A DNA stretch of 17,632 nt from Scatosoma sp045644545 (GTDB taxonomy: Bacteria > Bacillota > Clostridia > Christensenellales > Borkfalkiaceae). Both the position numbers and the translations under genes were made by a program. Location: NCBI GenBank assembly GCA_045644545.1, contig JAZRHC010000018.1, positions 1-17,632 on the forward strand. The letters are read 5' to 3'. A model generated the notes under the pieces. The model did not search any database. It saw nothing but the letters and a program-made list of their open reading frames with translations, and was not told the origin of the DNA. Position 1 is the stretch's first letter. The number at the start of each line of letters is the position of its first letter. Shown piece after piece: positions 1 to 7,900 of the stretch.

Positions 1-119
1 GGGGGTAGGAGTATAATAAAGAAGAGAAAATATGTTATGGGATAATTGTAATATATTTTTTCGAGATTGCATAGGTTTGTTTAGGACAGCTTGCAAAAAA
101 TACTTAATTTTCGGTATCA

Positions 120-138
120 ATAAAGTGCAGCGCTTTAT
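120..138. promoter_or_regulatory. Inverted repeat in leader of the SipW operon
   Basis: The arms ATAAAG (120-125) and CTTTAT (133-138) form a perfect 6-bp inverted repeat around a 7-base centre. It lies 29 bases before the first start codon and abuts the A+T-rich GATAATAT stretch (139-146), which could be a -10 element. No convincing -35 box stands at the right distance. It could be an operator overlapping a regulated promoter or a small RNA hairpin. Bases 1-119 hold no recognisable gene; TTGCAA at 91-96 is a weak isolated -35 candidate. Confidence 0.3.
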
Positions 139-166
139 GATAATATAAAAAAGGAGAACAAATTTT

Positions 167-715
167 ATGAGAAAAAGAAAAGCGGCAGTCGTGGGCTTTT
201 TAACCGCGGCAGCATTGACGATTGGTATCGGTTATGCGGCATTGAGTGATACGTTGGATATCACGGGTAGAGCAACCATTACGAGAGATGTTTCTAATCA
301 GGTTTTTGATAGCAACGTTTATTTTGCTGAACCCGTCGTGTCAGACGCAGCCAAGTACGACGCGCACTATGAAAGCGAGACCGACAAGGACCATATTGTA
401 TTTAACGTTTTCGGTTTAACGGCAGTTAATGAATCCATTACGATGAATTATACGATTAAAAATGACAGTGGATATGATGTCAACGTGACGTTAAATTCCT
501 CAGAGGATACGCCTGTGACGAATACAAATGCATCCCATTTCGAGTTGACTTATACGGATGCGGCTGGCATTACGCTTACGACTACGACTCCCATTGAGAT
601 AGCGGCGGGTTCGTCGGCTGACGTGAAAGTGACCGTTAAGCTGTTGGCGTTTACTACGGACGTAGACGTCACCGCTTCGTTTGCAATCGGCTTATTGGCA
701 CAATCTGCGACCTAA
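167..715 (+). CDS. SipW-dependent secreted protein, TasA/camelysin-like
   Basis: A 182-residue secreted protein. Residues 1-24 form a signal peptide: basic start MRKRK, hydrophobic core, then GYA followed by LSDTLDITG. The 'YAxLSDTL.(I/V).G' pattern around the cleavage point is the hallmark of SipW-processed proteins such as TasA and CalY/camelysin. The mature part (about 155 residues) is rich in Thr, Val, Asp and Asn, has no cysteine or further membrane segment, and fits an all-beta extracellular domain ('MNYTIKNDSGYDVNVTLN'). There is no LPxTG anchor. The start is fixed by AAGGAG at 151-156. It is the first gene of a four-gene operon with its likely peptidase 46 bases downstream. By analogy with TasA it may form a fibre or coat subunit; that role is inferred, because sequence outside the signal region is not diagnostic. 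Confidence 0.75.
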   Translation: MRKRKAAVVGFLTAAALTIGIGYAALSDTLDITGRATITRDVSNQVFDSNVYFAEPVVSDAAKYDAHYESETDKDHIVFNVFGLTAVNESITMNYTIKNDSGYDVNVTLNSSEDTPVTNTNASHFELTYTDAAGITLTTTTPIEIAAGSSADVKVTVKLLAFTTDVDVTASFAIGLLAQSAT

Positions 716-761
716 TCAACACACATAAAACCATACATAACGAAAAAGGAGGAGCGGGCGA

Positions 762-1877
762 ATGACCAAGGATAGAAAAATCACGTATGCGATTTCCATA
801 TCCGTCTTCGCACTGCTCCTGACCCTTTCGTTGATTCCGTACGGGGAAAGCAGGCTTTTCGCTGCGCTCCTGCTCGTGCCTATTACGGCGATCGCATTGG
901 TTTTTATCAAAAAAAGAAGTATTTTTTCTTACAACAAACAACAGGTCTTTTTTCTTTTGGCGGTAATGGGCGTATTGAGCGTCGTGCTCTACTATCTCAC
1001 GATCTTACCGTTCGGCTTTGGACGGCGTTCGCAAGGGTTTACCTTCGGTTTGATCGGGAAAACGGTTTTGCCGACGGCGGTGATCGTCGTGGCGACGGAG
1101 CTGATTCGGAGCGTTTTGCTGGCGCAAAAAAGCAAAGTCGCGGACGTTTTCGCGTATTTGATCTGCGTGCTCGGCGAGGTGTTGCTCGTTTCGGGCTTTG
1201 GCGTAATCGAGCGTTTTAATCAATTTATGGACGTTATGGGTCTGACGTTGTTTCCTGCGCTTATCGCGAATTTGACCTATCAGTATTTATCCAAAAGATA
1301 CGGGGCAAAACCGAATATCGTATACAGGCTGATCACCACGCTGTACGCACCGCTGATTCCGATCGTTTCGCTGATTCCGGATTCGCTGTTGGCGTTTGCA
1401 AAATTGATCTTGCCGATACTCATTTACTGGTTTATCGATTTGTTGTATGAAAAAAAGCCGTTATACGCGACCAAACGTAAAAGTAAATGGGGCTATTTGG
1501 GCTGGGGCGTGTTTGCGCTCTTGCTCGTTTCTATCGTCGCGCTCACGTCTAATCAATTCGGCGTTGGAATGCTCGTGATTGGGTCGGAGAGTATGACGGG
1601 GGAATATAATAAGGGCGACGCGGTGCTCTACGAGGAATACGACGATCAAACCTTGAAAGAGGGGGACGTCGTGGTGTTCCGAAAGGGAAATTCGAGGATC
1701 ATACACCGCGTAGTAGAAATCGAGAGAATAAACGGGCAGAATCGATATTATACGAAAGGGGACGCCAACGAGGACAAGGACTCGGGGTATATCACCGACG
1801 AGTCGATTATAGGCGTTGCAAGCGTGAAGATTCCCTATCTCGGATATCCTACGATATGGCTGAGGGATTTGTTCTGA
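762..1877 (+). CDS. SipW/ER-type signal peptidase I with polytopic N-terminal region
   Basis: Membrane protease that removes signal peptides, presumably from the two flanking secreted proteins. The catalytic domain is residues 265-371: 'VIGSESMTG' carries the nucleophile Ser277, 'IIHRVVEI' carries His315 where bacterial Lep-type enzymes have Lys, and 'TKGDANEDKD' supplies the acidic residues (Asp334, Asp338 or Asp340). This Ser-His(-Asp) set marks the SipW/archaeal/ER class. Typical SipW proteins have about 190 residues with one or two membrane segments. This one has 371, with about eight hydrophobic segments before the catalytic domain (roughly 8-26, 32-49, 60-81, 100-120, 127-148, 157-176, 190-228, 244-263). 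An AAGGAGGAG ribosome binding site precedes the ATG. The function of the extra membrane region is unknown; substrate presentation or complex formation are possible. Family assignment is firm, and the substrate pairing is inferred from context. Confidence 0.85.
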   Translation: MTKDRKITYAISISVFALLLTLSLIPYGESRLFAALLLVPITAIALVFIKKRSIFSYNKQQVFFLLAVMGVLSVVLYYLTILPFGFGRRSQGFTFGLIGKTVLPTAVIVVATELIRSVLLAQKSKVADVFAYLICVLGEVLLVSGFGVIERFNQFMDVMGLTLFPALIANLTYQYLSKRYGAKPNIVYRLITTLYAPLIPIVSLIPDSLLAFAKLILPILIYWFIDLLYEKKPLYATKRKSKWGYLGWGVFALLLVSIVALTSNQFGVGMLVIGSESMTGEYNKGDAVLYEEYDDQTLKEGDVVVFRKGNSRIIHRVVEIERINGQNRYYTKGDANEDKDSGYITDESIIGVASVKIPYLGYPTIWLRDLF

Positions 1878-1914
1878 GAAAGCGAAATTACGTTTACGAC
1901 TAAAAGGAGTTAAA

Positions 1915-3702
1915 ATGTCAGACGCCGAAAAGAAAAAAAGAGCGGAATATAAAAAGAAAAGAAAAAGATGGCTGATCGTTTGGTCGGTCCTTTTAGCCGT
2001 GCTTGCGATCGGTATCGTTATTTCTTCTATCGTTTATAACCGTAAAACGGAAACGGTGTATATCGCCTACGCCGAGCGTAGCGCGGTGGATTATAAGGTG
2101 AAATATAAGGAAAGCGAGTTCTACGACGAGGAGTGGCAAGGACCTAATCAGGCGTACGTGGTTTCGTTGATCGAGCAGGTTGGCGCGGATTTTTCGTACG
2201 GGCTTTCGATGGATTCGAAGAACGTGAACTACGAATATACGTATGGGATCGACGCACAGCTGAAAATCGTGGATAACGCCACGAAAAAGGCGATCTTCGA
2301 GCCTACCTACACGCTCAAAGAGGCGCAAACGGCGCAAAGCGCGAGCAATAAGCTCGCAATTAACGAGCGCGTAGAGATCAACTACGTGGAATATAACGAG
2401 CTTGCCAAAAAATTCGTGGATACGTACGGTTTGAGCGACGCGACGGCGACTTTGACGGTGAAAATGAATATTACGGTCGTTGGCTCGTGCAAGGATTTCA
2501 AGAATAAGAGCCGAAACGACTACGTAGTGTCGCTGAATATTCCCGTTGCGGTGAAAACGATGGAAGTGCAGATGACTTCGACCGTGCCGACGGGCAAAAG
2601 CAAGGTGCTTGCGTGCGACAGCGGGTTTGATAAAGAGGCGTTTAAAACGGCGCTCATAATCCTTTCGGCGGTGGAAGCAGGGTTGATTTTAGGGTTCGTC
2701 GCGTTTGTTTTGGGCACGCGGAACGAGGATATCAACTACTCGATCAAGGTGAAAAAGCTGGTGGCGAATTATCGTTCGTACGTGCAGAAGATCAACAACG
2801 GATTCGACACGGCGGGGTATCAGCTTTTGGCGGTGGATTCCTTTTTGGAGATGCTCGCGATTCGCGACACTATTCAATCGCCTATTTTAATGAGCGAAAA
2901 TAAGGATCAAACGCGCACCGTGTTCTTTATTCCCACGAACACGAAGATATTATATACTTACGAAATTAAGGTCGAGAATTACGACGAATTATATAAAGAA
3001 GCGGACGATACGGCGGGTTCGGAAATTTTCAAGGACGAAACGAGCGTAGCGACGGAAAAGGAAACGGCGGCGGAAACTGCCGAAACGGTGGTGCAAGAGG
3101 TCGCGCCAGAGGTCGTGCAAGAAGTCGTGCAAGAGCCGACTCAAACGACGGAAAATACGGAAAATACGAAAAACGCCGAAGCCGAACAAATCGCGGAGGA
3201 GATTGCGCCGAGCGAGGACGAAGGTGGGCACGGATATAATTTCGGGCCGAGAATGGATTACAGCTTCGAAGCAAGGCTTACCCTTGCCGAAGAGGAGATC
3301 AAGGACTATTATAAACAGGTCGTGGATTTCGTCCGTTCGTACGGGAACGTGAAAATTTCCAGAAGCTGGAAGCGTGAAAGAATTTATAAAGGGCGTAAGC
3401 TGTTTGCGGCGTTGTCGTTCAGGGCGAATAAGCTCGTGATCACGCTCGCGCTCGACCCGACTACGGCAGACGCGAAATACCACGCGAAGGACGTGACGGG
3501 AATGAAACGCTACGAAGGCACGCCGATGCTGATGCGGATCACTTCCACGCGGAAAGCGAAATACGCGATCGAGCTTTTGACGGCGTTGTTTGAACGAGAA
3601 GGCTTAACGAACGGGAACTTGAAGGTGAAGCCGACGACGATTGCGAAAAAGTCGAAAACGGCGCTTTTGAAAAATAATTTGATTAAGATCGAGTCGGCGT
3701 GA
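1915..3702 (+). CDS. DUF5305-family membrane protein with extra cytoplasmic module
   Basis: A 595-residue two-span membrane protein. A Lys/Arg-rich start leads into membrane segment 1 (about 19-41). An extracytoplasmic beta-rich domain follows (about 42-244) with Cys192 and Cys234. Membrane segment 2 is about 245-267, and the rest (268-595) should be cytoplasmic. Residues 1-352, ending in 'TRTVFFIPTNTKILYTYEI', resemble DUF5305 proteins, which accompany SipW-type peptidases in archaea and Firmicutes. Residues 365-440 are an acidic Glu/Ala/Thr/Val linker with repeated 'VVQE' units. Residues 445-575 ('SFEARLTLAEEEIKDYYKQ', then 'ALSFRANKLVITLALDP') look like a module that recurs in otherwise unrelated Clostridia proteins and has no known function. 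AAGGAG precedes the ATG, 37 bases after the peptidase gene. It may scaffold or sense the secreted fibre; no enzymatic motif is visible. Confidence 0.65.
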   Translation: MSDAEKKKRAEYKKKRKRWLIVWSVLLAVLAIGIVISSIVYNRKTETVYIAYAERSAVDYKVKYKESEFYDEEWQGPNQAYVVSLIEQVGADFSYGLSMDSKNVNYEYTYGIDAQLKIVDNATKKAIFEPTYTLKEAQTAQSASNKLAINERVEINYVEYNELAKKFVDTYGLSDATATLTVKMNITVVGSCKDFKNKSRNDYVVSLNIPVAVKTMEVQMTSTVPTGKSKVLACDSGFDKEAFKTALIILSAVEAGLILGFVAFVLGTRNEDINYSIKVKKLVANYRSYVQKINNGFDTAGYQLLAVDSFLEMLAIRDTIQSPILMSENKDQTRTVFFIPTNTKILYTYEIKVENYDELYKEADDTAGSEIFKDETSVATEKETAAETAETVVQEVAPEVVQEVVQEPTQTTENTENTKNAEAEQIAEEIAPSEDEGGHGYNFGPRMDYSFEARLTLAEEEIKDYYKQVVDFVRSYGNVKISRSWKRERIYKGRKLFAALSFRANKLVITLALDPTTADAKYHAKDVTGMKRYEGTPMLMRITSTRKAKYAIELLTALFEREGLTNGNLKVKPTTIAKKSKTALLKNNLIKIESA

Positions 3703-3703
3703 G

Positions 3704-3738
3704 AATAGTGAATAGGTAATAGTGAATAGGTAATAGGT
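3704..3738. repeat. Tandem heptanucleotide repeats (5 units)
   Basis: Between the DUF5305 gene stop and the next gene's ribosome binding site lie five consecutive 7-mers alternating AATAGTG and AATAGGT, with the last unit AATAGGT. Equivalently, the 14-mer AATAGTGAATAGGT occurs twice, then a half unit follows. The array fills most of the 56-base gap. Such heptamers resemble the short tandemly repeated sequences known from cyanobacteria and other bacteria. Copy number could vary by slippage and alter the spacing between cistrons. Confidence 0.85.
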
Positions 3739-3758
3739 AAAGAAGGAGGGCGGTATCA

Positions 3759-4841
3759 ATGAAAGGATTAGCGAAAATTTTCATTGCGACCGCTCTCACC
3801 GTTTCCGTTGCGGGTACGAGTATCGGCTACGCGCAGCTCTCCGATACGTTGAACGTGATCGGCACGGTAGACGTCACCCCGCCCGACGGGGTGTTTATCT
3901 ACGAGGTGAACGAGCCGAGCGACGGGAAGGTTACCGTCAACAGCTATTCGGGCACGGTGCTCAATTCCACGACGAATTTGGGCGCGGACGGGGAGTCGGT
4001 GGCTACCGTCGAGATTTCCGTTTATAATAATTCGGGATACGTGTACGTGTTTAATACCGTGAAATATATGGACGACGAGAGCACCTACGATAACCAAAAT
4101 ATTCACTACGATTTGGTCGGGCTTGCCAAAGGGCAAGAAATCGAGGGCGAAGGGACGATCACGTTCACGCTGGAATTTTATTATTTGAATCCTGAGGAAA
4201 TCACGAATACGATTTTAAATTCCGTGTTGAATTTTGAGTTCGTGCCGCACGCGGACTACGTGCCCGAAATTGCGGTAGACGGCGCGGCGGGACAGTTTGA
4301 GCAAATTTTGAATACGGAGACTTCTTTCAATGAACTGATTACGCAAATGGAATCCACGAGCTGGGATCGATTGAGCGATACCTATATCGGGAACGTCGTG
4401 GGGGCGACCAGCGCGGATAGCGAGGTGTTGAACGAGCTGTTCACGGTGGACGGCAAGAATTATCTTACCTTGAATATAAACGGTGAAGAAACCAACGTAA
4501 CCGCGCTGATCAAGCGGGAAAACCTCGACGACGACGCTTCCACGGGCGACGAAAACGGAGACGAAATGACCATTTATATGACGGCGGACGATTTGACGAC
4601 GATGCGATACGGAAGCGACGCGACGGTGTACGCTTGCGTGTTCACGAAAGTCGGCGACGGAGAGTGGTATCAAATCGGGCAAATGTACGAGGGAACGGCT
4701 ACGGTATGTTCTTACGTCGGGTTCTGGGGACACGATTCCTTTAATACGGATACTTGGGAGTCTACGGTTGCCTACTACGGTATTGCGGCGGGCTCGGAAA
4801 TCGGTCCGATCGTGAAGGCGATTCCCGAAGAAGAAAGATAA
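3759..4841 (+). CDS. Second SipW-dependent secreted protein, larger
   Basis: A 360-residue secreted protein. Residues 1-25 form a signal peptide ending GYA, followed by LSDTLNVIG, almost the same motif as the first operon gene. Residues 30-165 share the style of the 182-residue protein (strands rich in Thr, Val, Asn, Tyr; 'YNNSGYVYVFNTVKY' parallels 'IKNDSGYDVNVTLN'), suggesting a homologous TasA-like domain. Residues 170-360 are an additional acidic region with no recognised family. Its only two cysteines, Cys293 and Cys317, could form a disulfide outside the cell. It ends in a charged tail (EEER) with no sortase signal or membrane anchor. The start is supported by AAGGAGG at 3743-3749. It is the last gene of the operon and is followed by a terminator. 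It may be a minor, adhesive or capping subunit next to a main fibre subunit; that is inference. Confidence 0.7.
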   Translation: MKGLAKIFIATALTVSVAGTSIGYAQLSDTLNVIGTVDVTPPDGVFIYEVNEPSDGKVTVNSYSGTVLNSTTNLGADGESVATVEISVYNNSGYVYVFNTVKYMDDESTYDNQNIHYDLVGLAKGQEIEGEGTITFTLEFYYLNPEEITNTILNSVLNFEFVPHADYVPEIAVDGAAGQFEQILNTETSFNELITQMESTSWDRLSDTYIGNVVGATSADSEVLNELFTVDGKNYLTLNINGEETNVTALIKRENLDDDASTGDENGDEMTIYMTADDLTTMRYGSDATVYACVFTKVGDGEWYQIGQMYEGTATVCSYVGFWGHDSFNTDTWESTVAYYGIAAGSEIGPIVKAIPEEER

Positions 4842-4849
4842 ACAAGCGC

Positions 4850-4881
4850 AAAAAGATTTAGAGCACGCTCTAAATCTTTTT
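4850..4881 (+). terminator. Rho-independent terminator of the SipW operon
   Basis: The arms AAAAAGATTTAGAGC (4850-4864) and GCTCTAAATCTTTTT (4867-4881) are perfectly complementary, leaving a tiny loop and a run of T at the end. It starts nine bases after the stop codon. The A-run on the 5' arm means it could also act on the opposite strand. Confidence 0.9.
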
Positions 4882-4907
4882 ACATTTTAGTTAAAATATG
4901 CTATAAT
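4879..4907 (+). promoter_or_regulatory. Promoter of the helicase-nuclease gene
   Basis: TTTACA (4879-4884), a 17-base spacer, and TATAAT (4902-4907) with an extended TGC before it. The -35 box overlaps the T-run of the upstream terminator. Transcription should start near 4914, giving a leader of about 30 bases; the ribosome binding site is AAGGAT (4930-4935). Confidence 0.8.
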
Positions 4908-4942
4908 AGTAGAAATCACAAAAGATCGCAAGGATAATCGGA

Positions 4943-7900
4943 ATGAATAAAGAGAAGTTAAATAAGTGGGCGGAGCTATTGCTCGATACGGGGAAACGGA
5001 ACAATTTGATCAGCTTCAAGGATACGAAGGCGAGCACTTTGGAAATTCTTTCGCCCGATTTCGTAACCATTTTCAATCGCGCGGAGCATTCCGCCGTTTT
5101 TGAAGTGTACGATCCCAAATTAGAGGGCGAAGAGGAGTTTGAGGGTGCGGAAGAAAAAAGCGCCGAACGCTGCGTTTCTAAGGAGGAGTATTTGCGCGCT
5201 TACGAGCATAAGCTGAAAAAACAGCAAATCCTCGTGTATAACACGGATAATAAGCCGATCGCCGCGTTGAAAAATATCCGAAAAAAAGCCAAAACCGCGG
5301 TGGAAGAAACGGGCGTGAATATCGCCTATATCGCGTTCGGGTTTATTGGGTGGACGGAAAAGGAAGATTCGCAAGCCGTGATGCGCGCTCCGATTTTGCT
5401 TGCACCGATCACGATCGAGAACGAATCTTCAATCGAGCCGCATTACATAAAGGTCACGGACGACGAAATTATCGTCAATCCCACGTTTGCGTTCAAGCTG
5501 CAAAACGAGTACGGGATCAAGCTCCCCGAATTCGACGAGGACGAAGGGATCGAAGTGTATTTTTTGAAGATCGAGCAATTGCTTTCCAAGCTGAAATGGA
5601 AGGTTTCTACCGAATGTAAGATCGGTATTTTCTCGTTCTTGAAAATCAATATGTATAAGGATTTGAAGGACAACGCGGAAACGATCGTAAAAAACGGGAA
5701 CGTTCGCGCGTTGCTGGGAGAGCCCGATACGAAATTTTCGGGCGAAGGGGAAAAAGCCGACGAGATCGATCTTTTGGACTTGCATAACGTCGTGGACGCC
5801 GATTCCAGCCAAGCCGAAGCCATTAAAATGGCGTTACAAGGAAAAAGCTTCGTGTTGCAAGGGCCGCCGGGGACGGGGAAAAGCCAAACGATCACGAATA
5901 TGGTCGCGGAATGTCTTTTGAACGGAAAAAAGGTGCTGTTCGTTTCCGAAAAGCTCGCCGCGTTGAACGTCGTTTACGAAAAACTCAAAAACGCGGGTTT
6001 GGAAGAATTTTGTTTGGAATTGCACAGCCATAAAGCCAACAAAAAACAGGTGATCGAAGAGCTTTGCCACACGCTGAAATTGCAAAAAAGCGGCGTGTCG
6101 CCTCAGGCGGAGAGAGAACTCAAAGCCAAGCAAGAAGCGCAACGAAAATTAGACGAGTACGCCGCAGAATTGCATAAAGTCCGTCCGATTATCAATAAAA
6201 CGCTTTACGCGTTATACGAAGAAGTTTCGGCGCATCGGTTTGCGCCCGATATGGAGTTCGTCGTTCCGAACCTTAAAAATAAGGGCGAGGAGTATATAGA
6301 GCAAGCCGAAGCCGCGCTTTGCCGATACGTTGAGTATATCCCGTCGATCGGGTACGATTATCATAATAATATTTGGTACGGCTACGAAAATCTCGATTGC
6401 TCTTATCAAGCGGTAATGCAGGTGAAAGCCGATTTGCTCGCCGTTTCGGAGCTCGCGCGCGCGTTGCGGGAGCTTTCGGAGCGGGCAAAGGAAAAATACG
6501 GCGTAACCGTTCGCACGCTTACGCTGGCGCGCGCCTTTGAAAAATTCTTCGCGCTTGCAAAAGACAGCGGGTTTATCACCCCGTCGCTTTTGATAAAATC
6601 AACGCTGAATAACGCGTTGGAAACGGTAGAAAGAATGCAGGTGCTCGCGAGGGAGATTTTGTCGAAAAAAGGCGTTTTGGACGAAGCGTTCGACGAGGAT
6701 ATTTATAAGCTCGACGGGCAGACCTTGCATAAAAAGCTGACCAAGCAGTTTAACGGATTTTTCTCCCGCCTTTTCAGCGGCGAATATAAGCGTATCGTCG
6801 GCGAGCTCAAGCTTTGCAAGAAAAACGGAAAAAAGCCGAATTATAAAACTGCCGTCAAAGCCGTGGACGATCTGCGCATTTATCAACAAAAAACGAACGA
6901 ATTCAAGCGCTTGGAAGCAAACGTGCAAAAGGCGCTCGGGGAATCGTATAAAGGCGTAAACACCGATTTTGCGCGCTGTATTTCCGATCTTTGCGATTTG
7001 GCGGAAATTCATTTGGAGGGCGCAACGTTTGGTCGGTTGGCGACGGCGAGCCCCTCCGCGTTCGTGGAGCAAAAGGCGATTTTTGCGGAGTTTGCAAGCG
7101 GATACGCAAAAGTATTTTCGGAATGCGGCGAAGCCGAAAAACGGCTAATCGCTTGCTTTGATCGGAAAAAATGCGATTTGCAAAACCTAACGCTCAACGA
7201 TTTGATCGAAAAATGCGAGGGCTGCCGTGAAAGCGCGGATAAGCTCGATAACTGGTGCGAATTCTTAAAGCTTCAACAACGCTTAAAGGCTTTGGAATTG
7301 CAAGCGTTCGTCGATCGCACGATCGAAAAACAATTCGAAGTGGCAAATATTATTCCCGTCTATAAAAAAGCCTTTTATACCCAATGGATAGACGCGACAT
7401 TGCACGAATCCCCCGTGCTTTTGGGGCTCGCGCGCGTTCCGCACGACGAAGCGGTGAAGCGGTTTAAAGAAAAAGACGAGCTTCACTTTGAGATCAATAA
7501 AGCGAAAATCAAGGCGAATCTTTCCGCGCAAAGACCCAACCTCGATATGGTCGCGCAGGGGAGCAGTATCGCGATCTTGCTTCGCGAGGGCGAGAAAAAA
7601 CGCAAACAAAAAGGCATTCGTTCGTTGCTTTCCGAAATAGGCGAATTGGCGCAGACCTTAAAGCCCTGCTTTTTGATGTCGCCACTCAGCGTAAGCACGT
7701 ATTTGAGCTCGGATATGAAATTCGACGTCGTGATTTTCGACGAGGCTTCTCAGATTTTCCCGCAAGACGCGGTGGGCGCGATCTATCGCGGGGCACAGTT
7801 GATCGTCGTCGGCGATTCCAAGCAAATGCCGCCGAGTAATTTCTTTAACGCTTCGGTGGAAGCGGACTTAGACGACGAGGAAGAAGATATCACGGATTTC

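Noticed and set aside
2989..3483. Long minus-strand open frame opposite the DUF5305 gene
   Set aside because: It is an Arg/Phe-rich shadow of the acidic linker on the other strand, with no ribosome binding site or recognisable domain.
3704..3738. Possible CRISPR array
   Set aside because: The units are 7 bases with no spacers, so it is a simple tandem repeat.
4215..4733. 172-codon minus-strand open frame opposite the second secreted protein
   Set aside because: No domain and no ribosome binding site; the plus frame has signal peptide and operon context.
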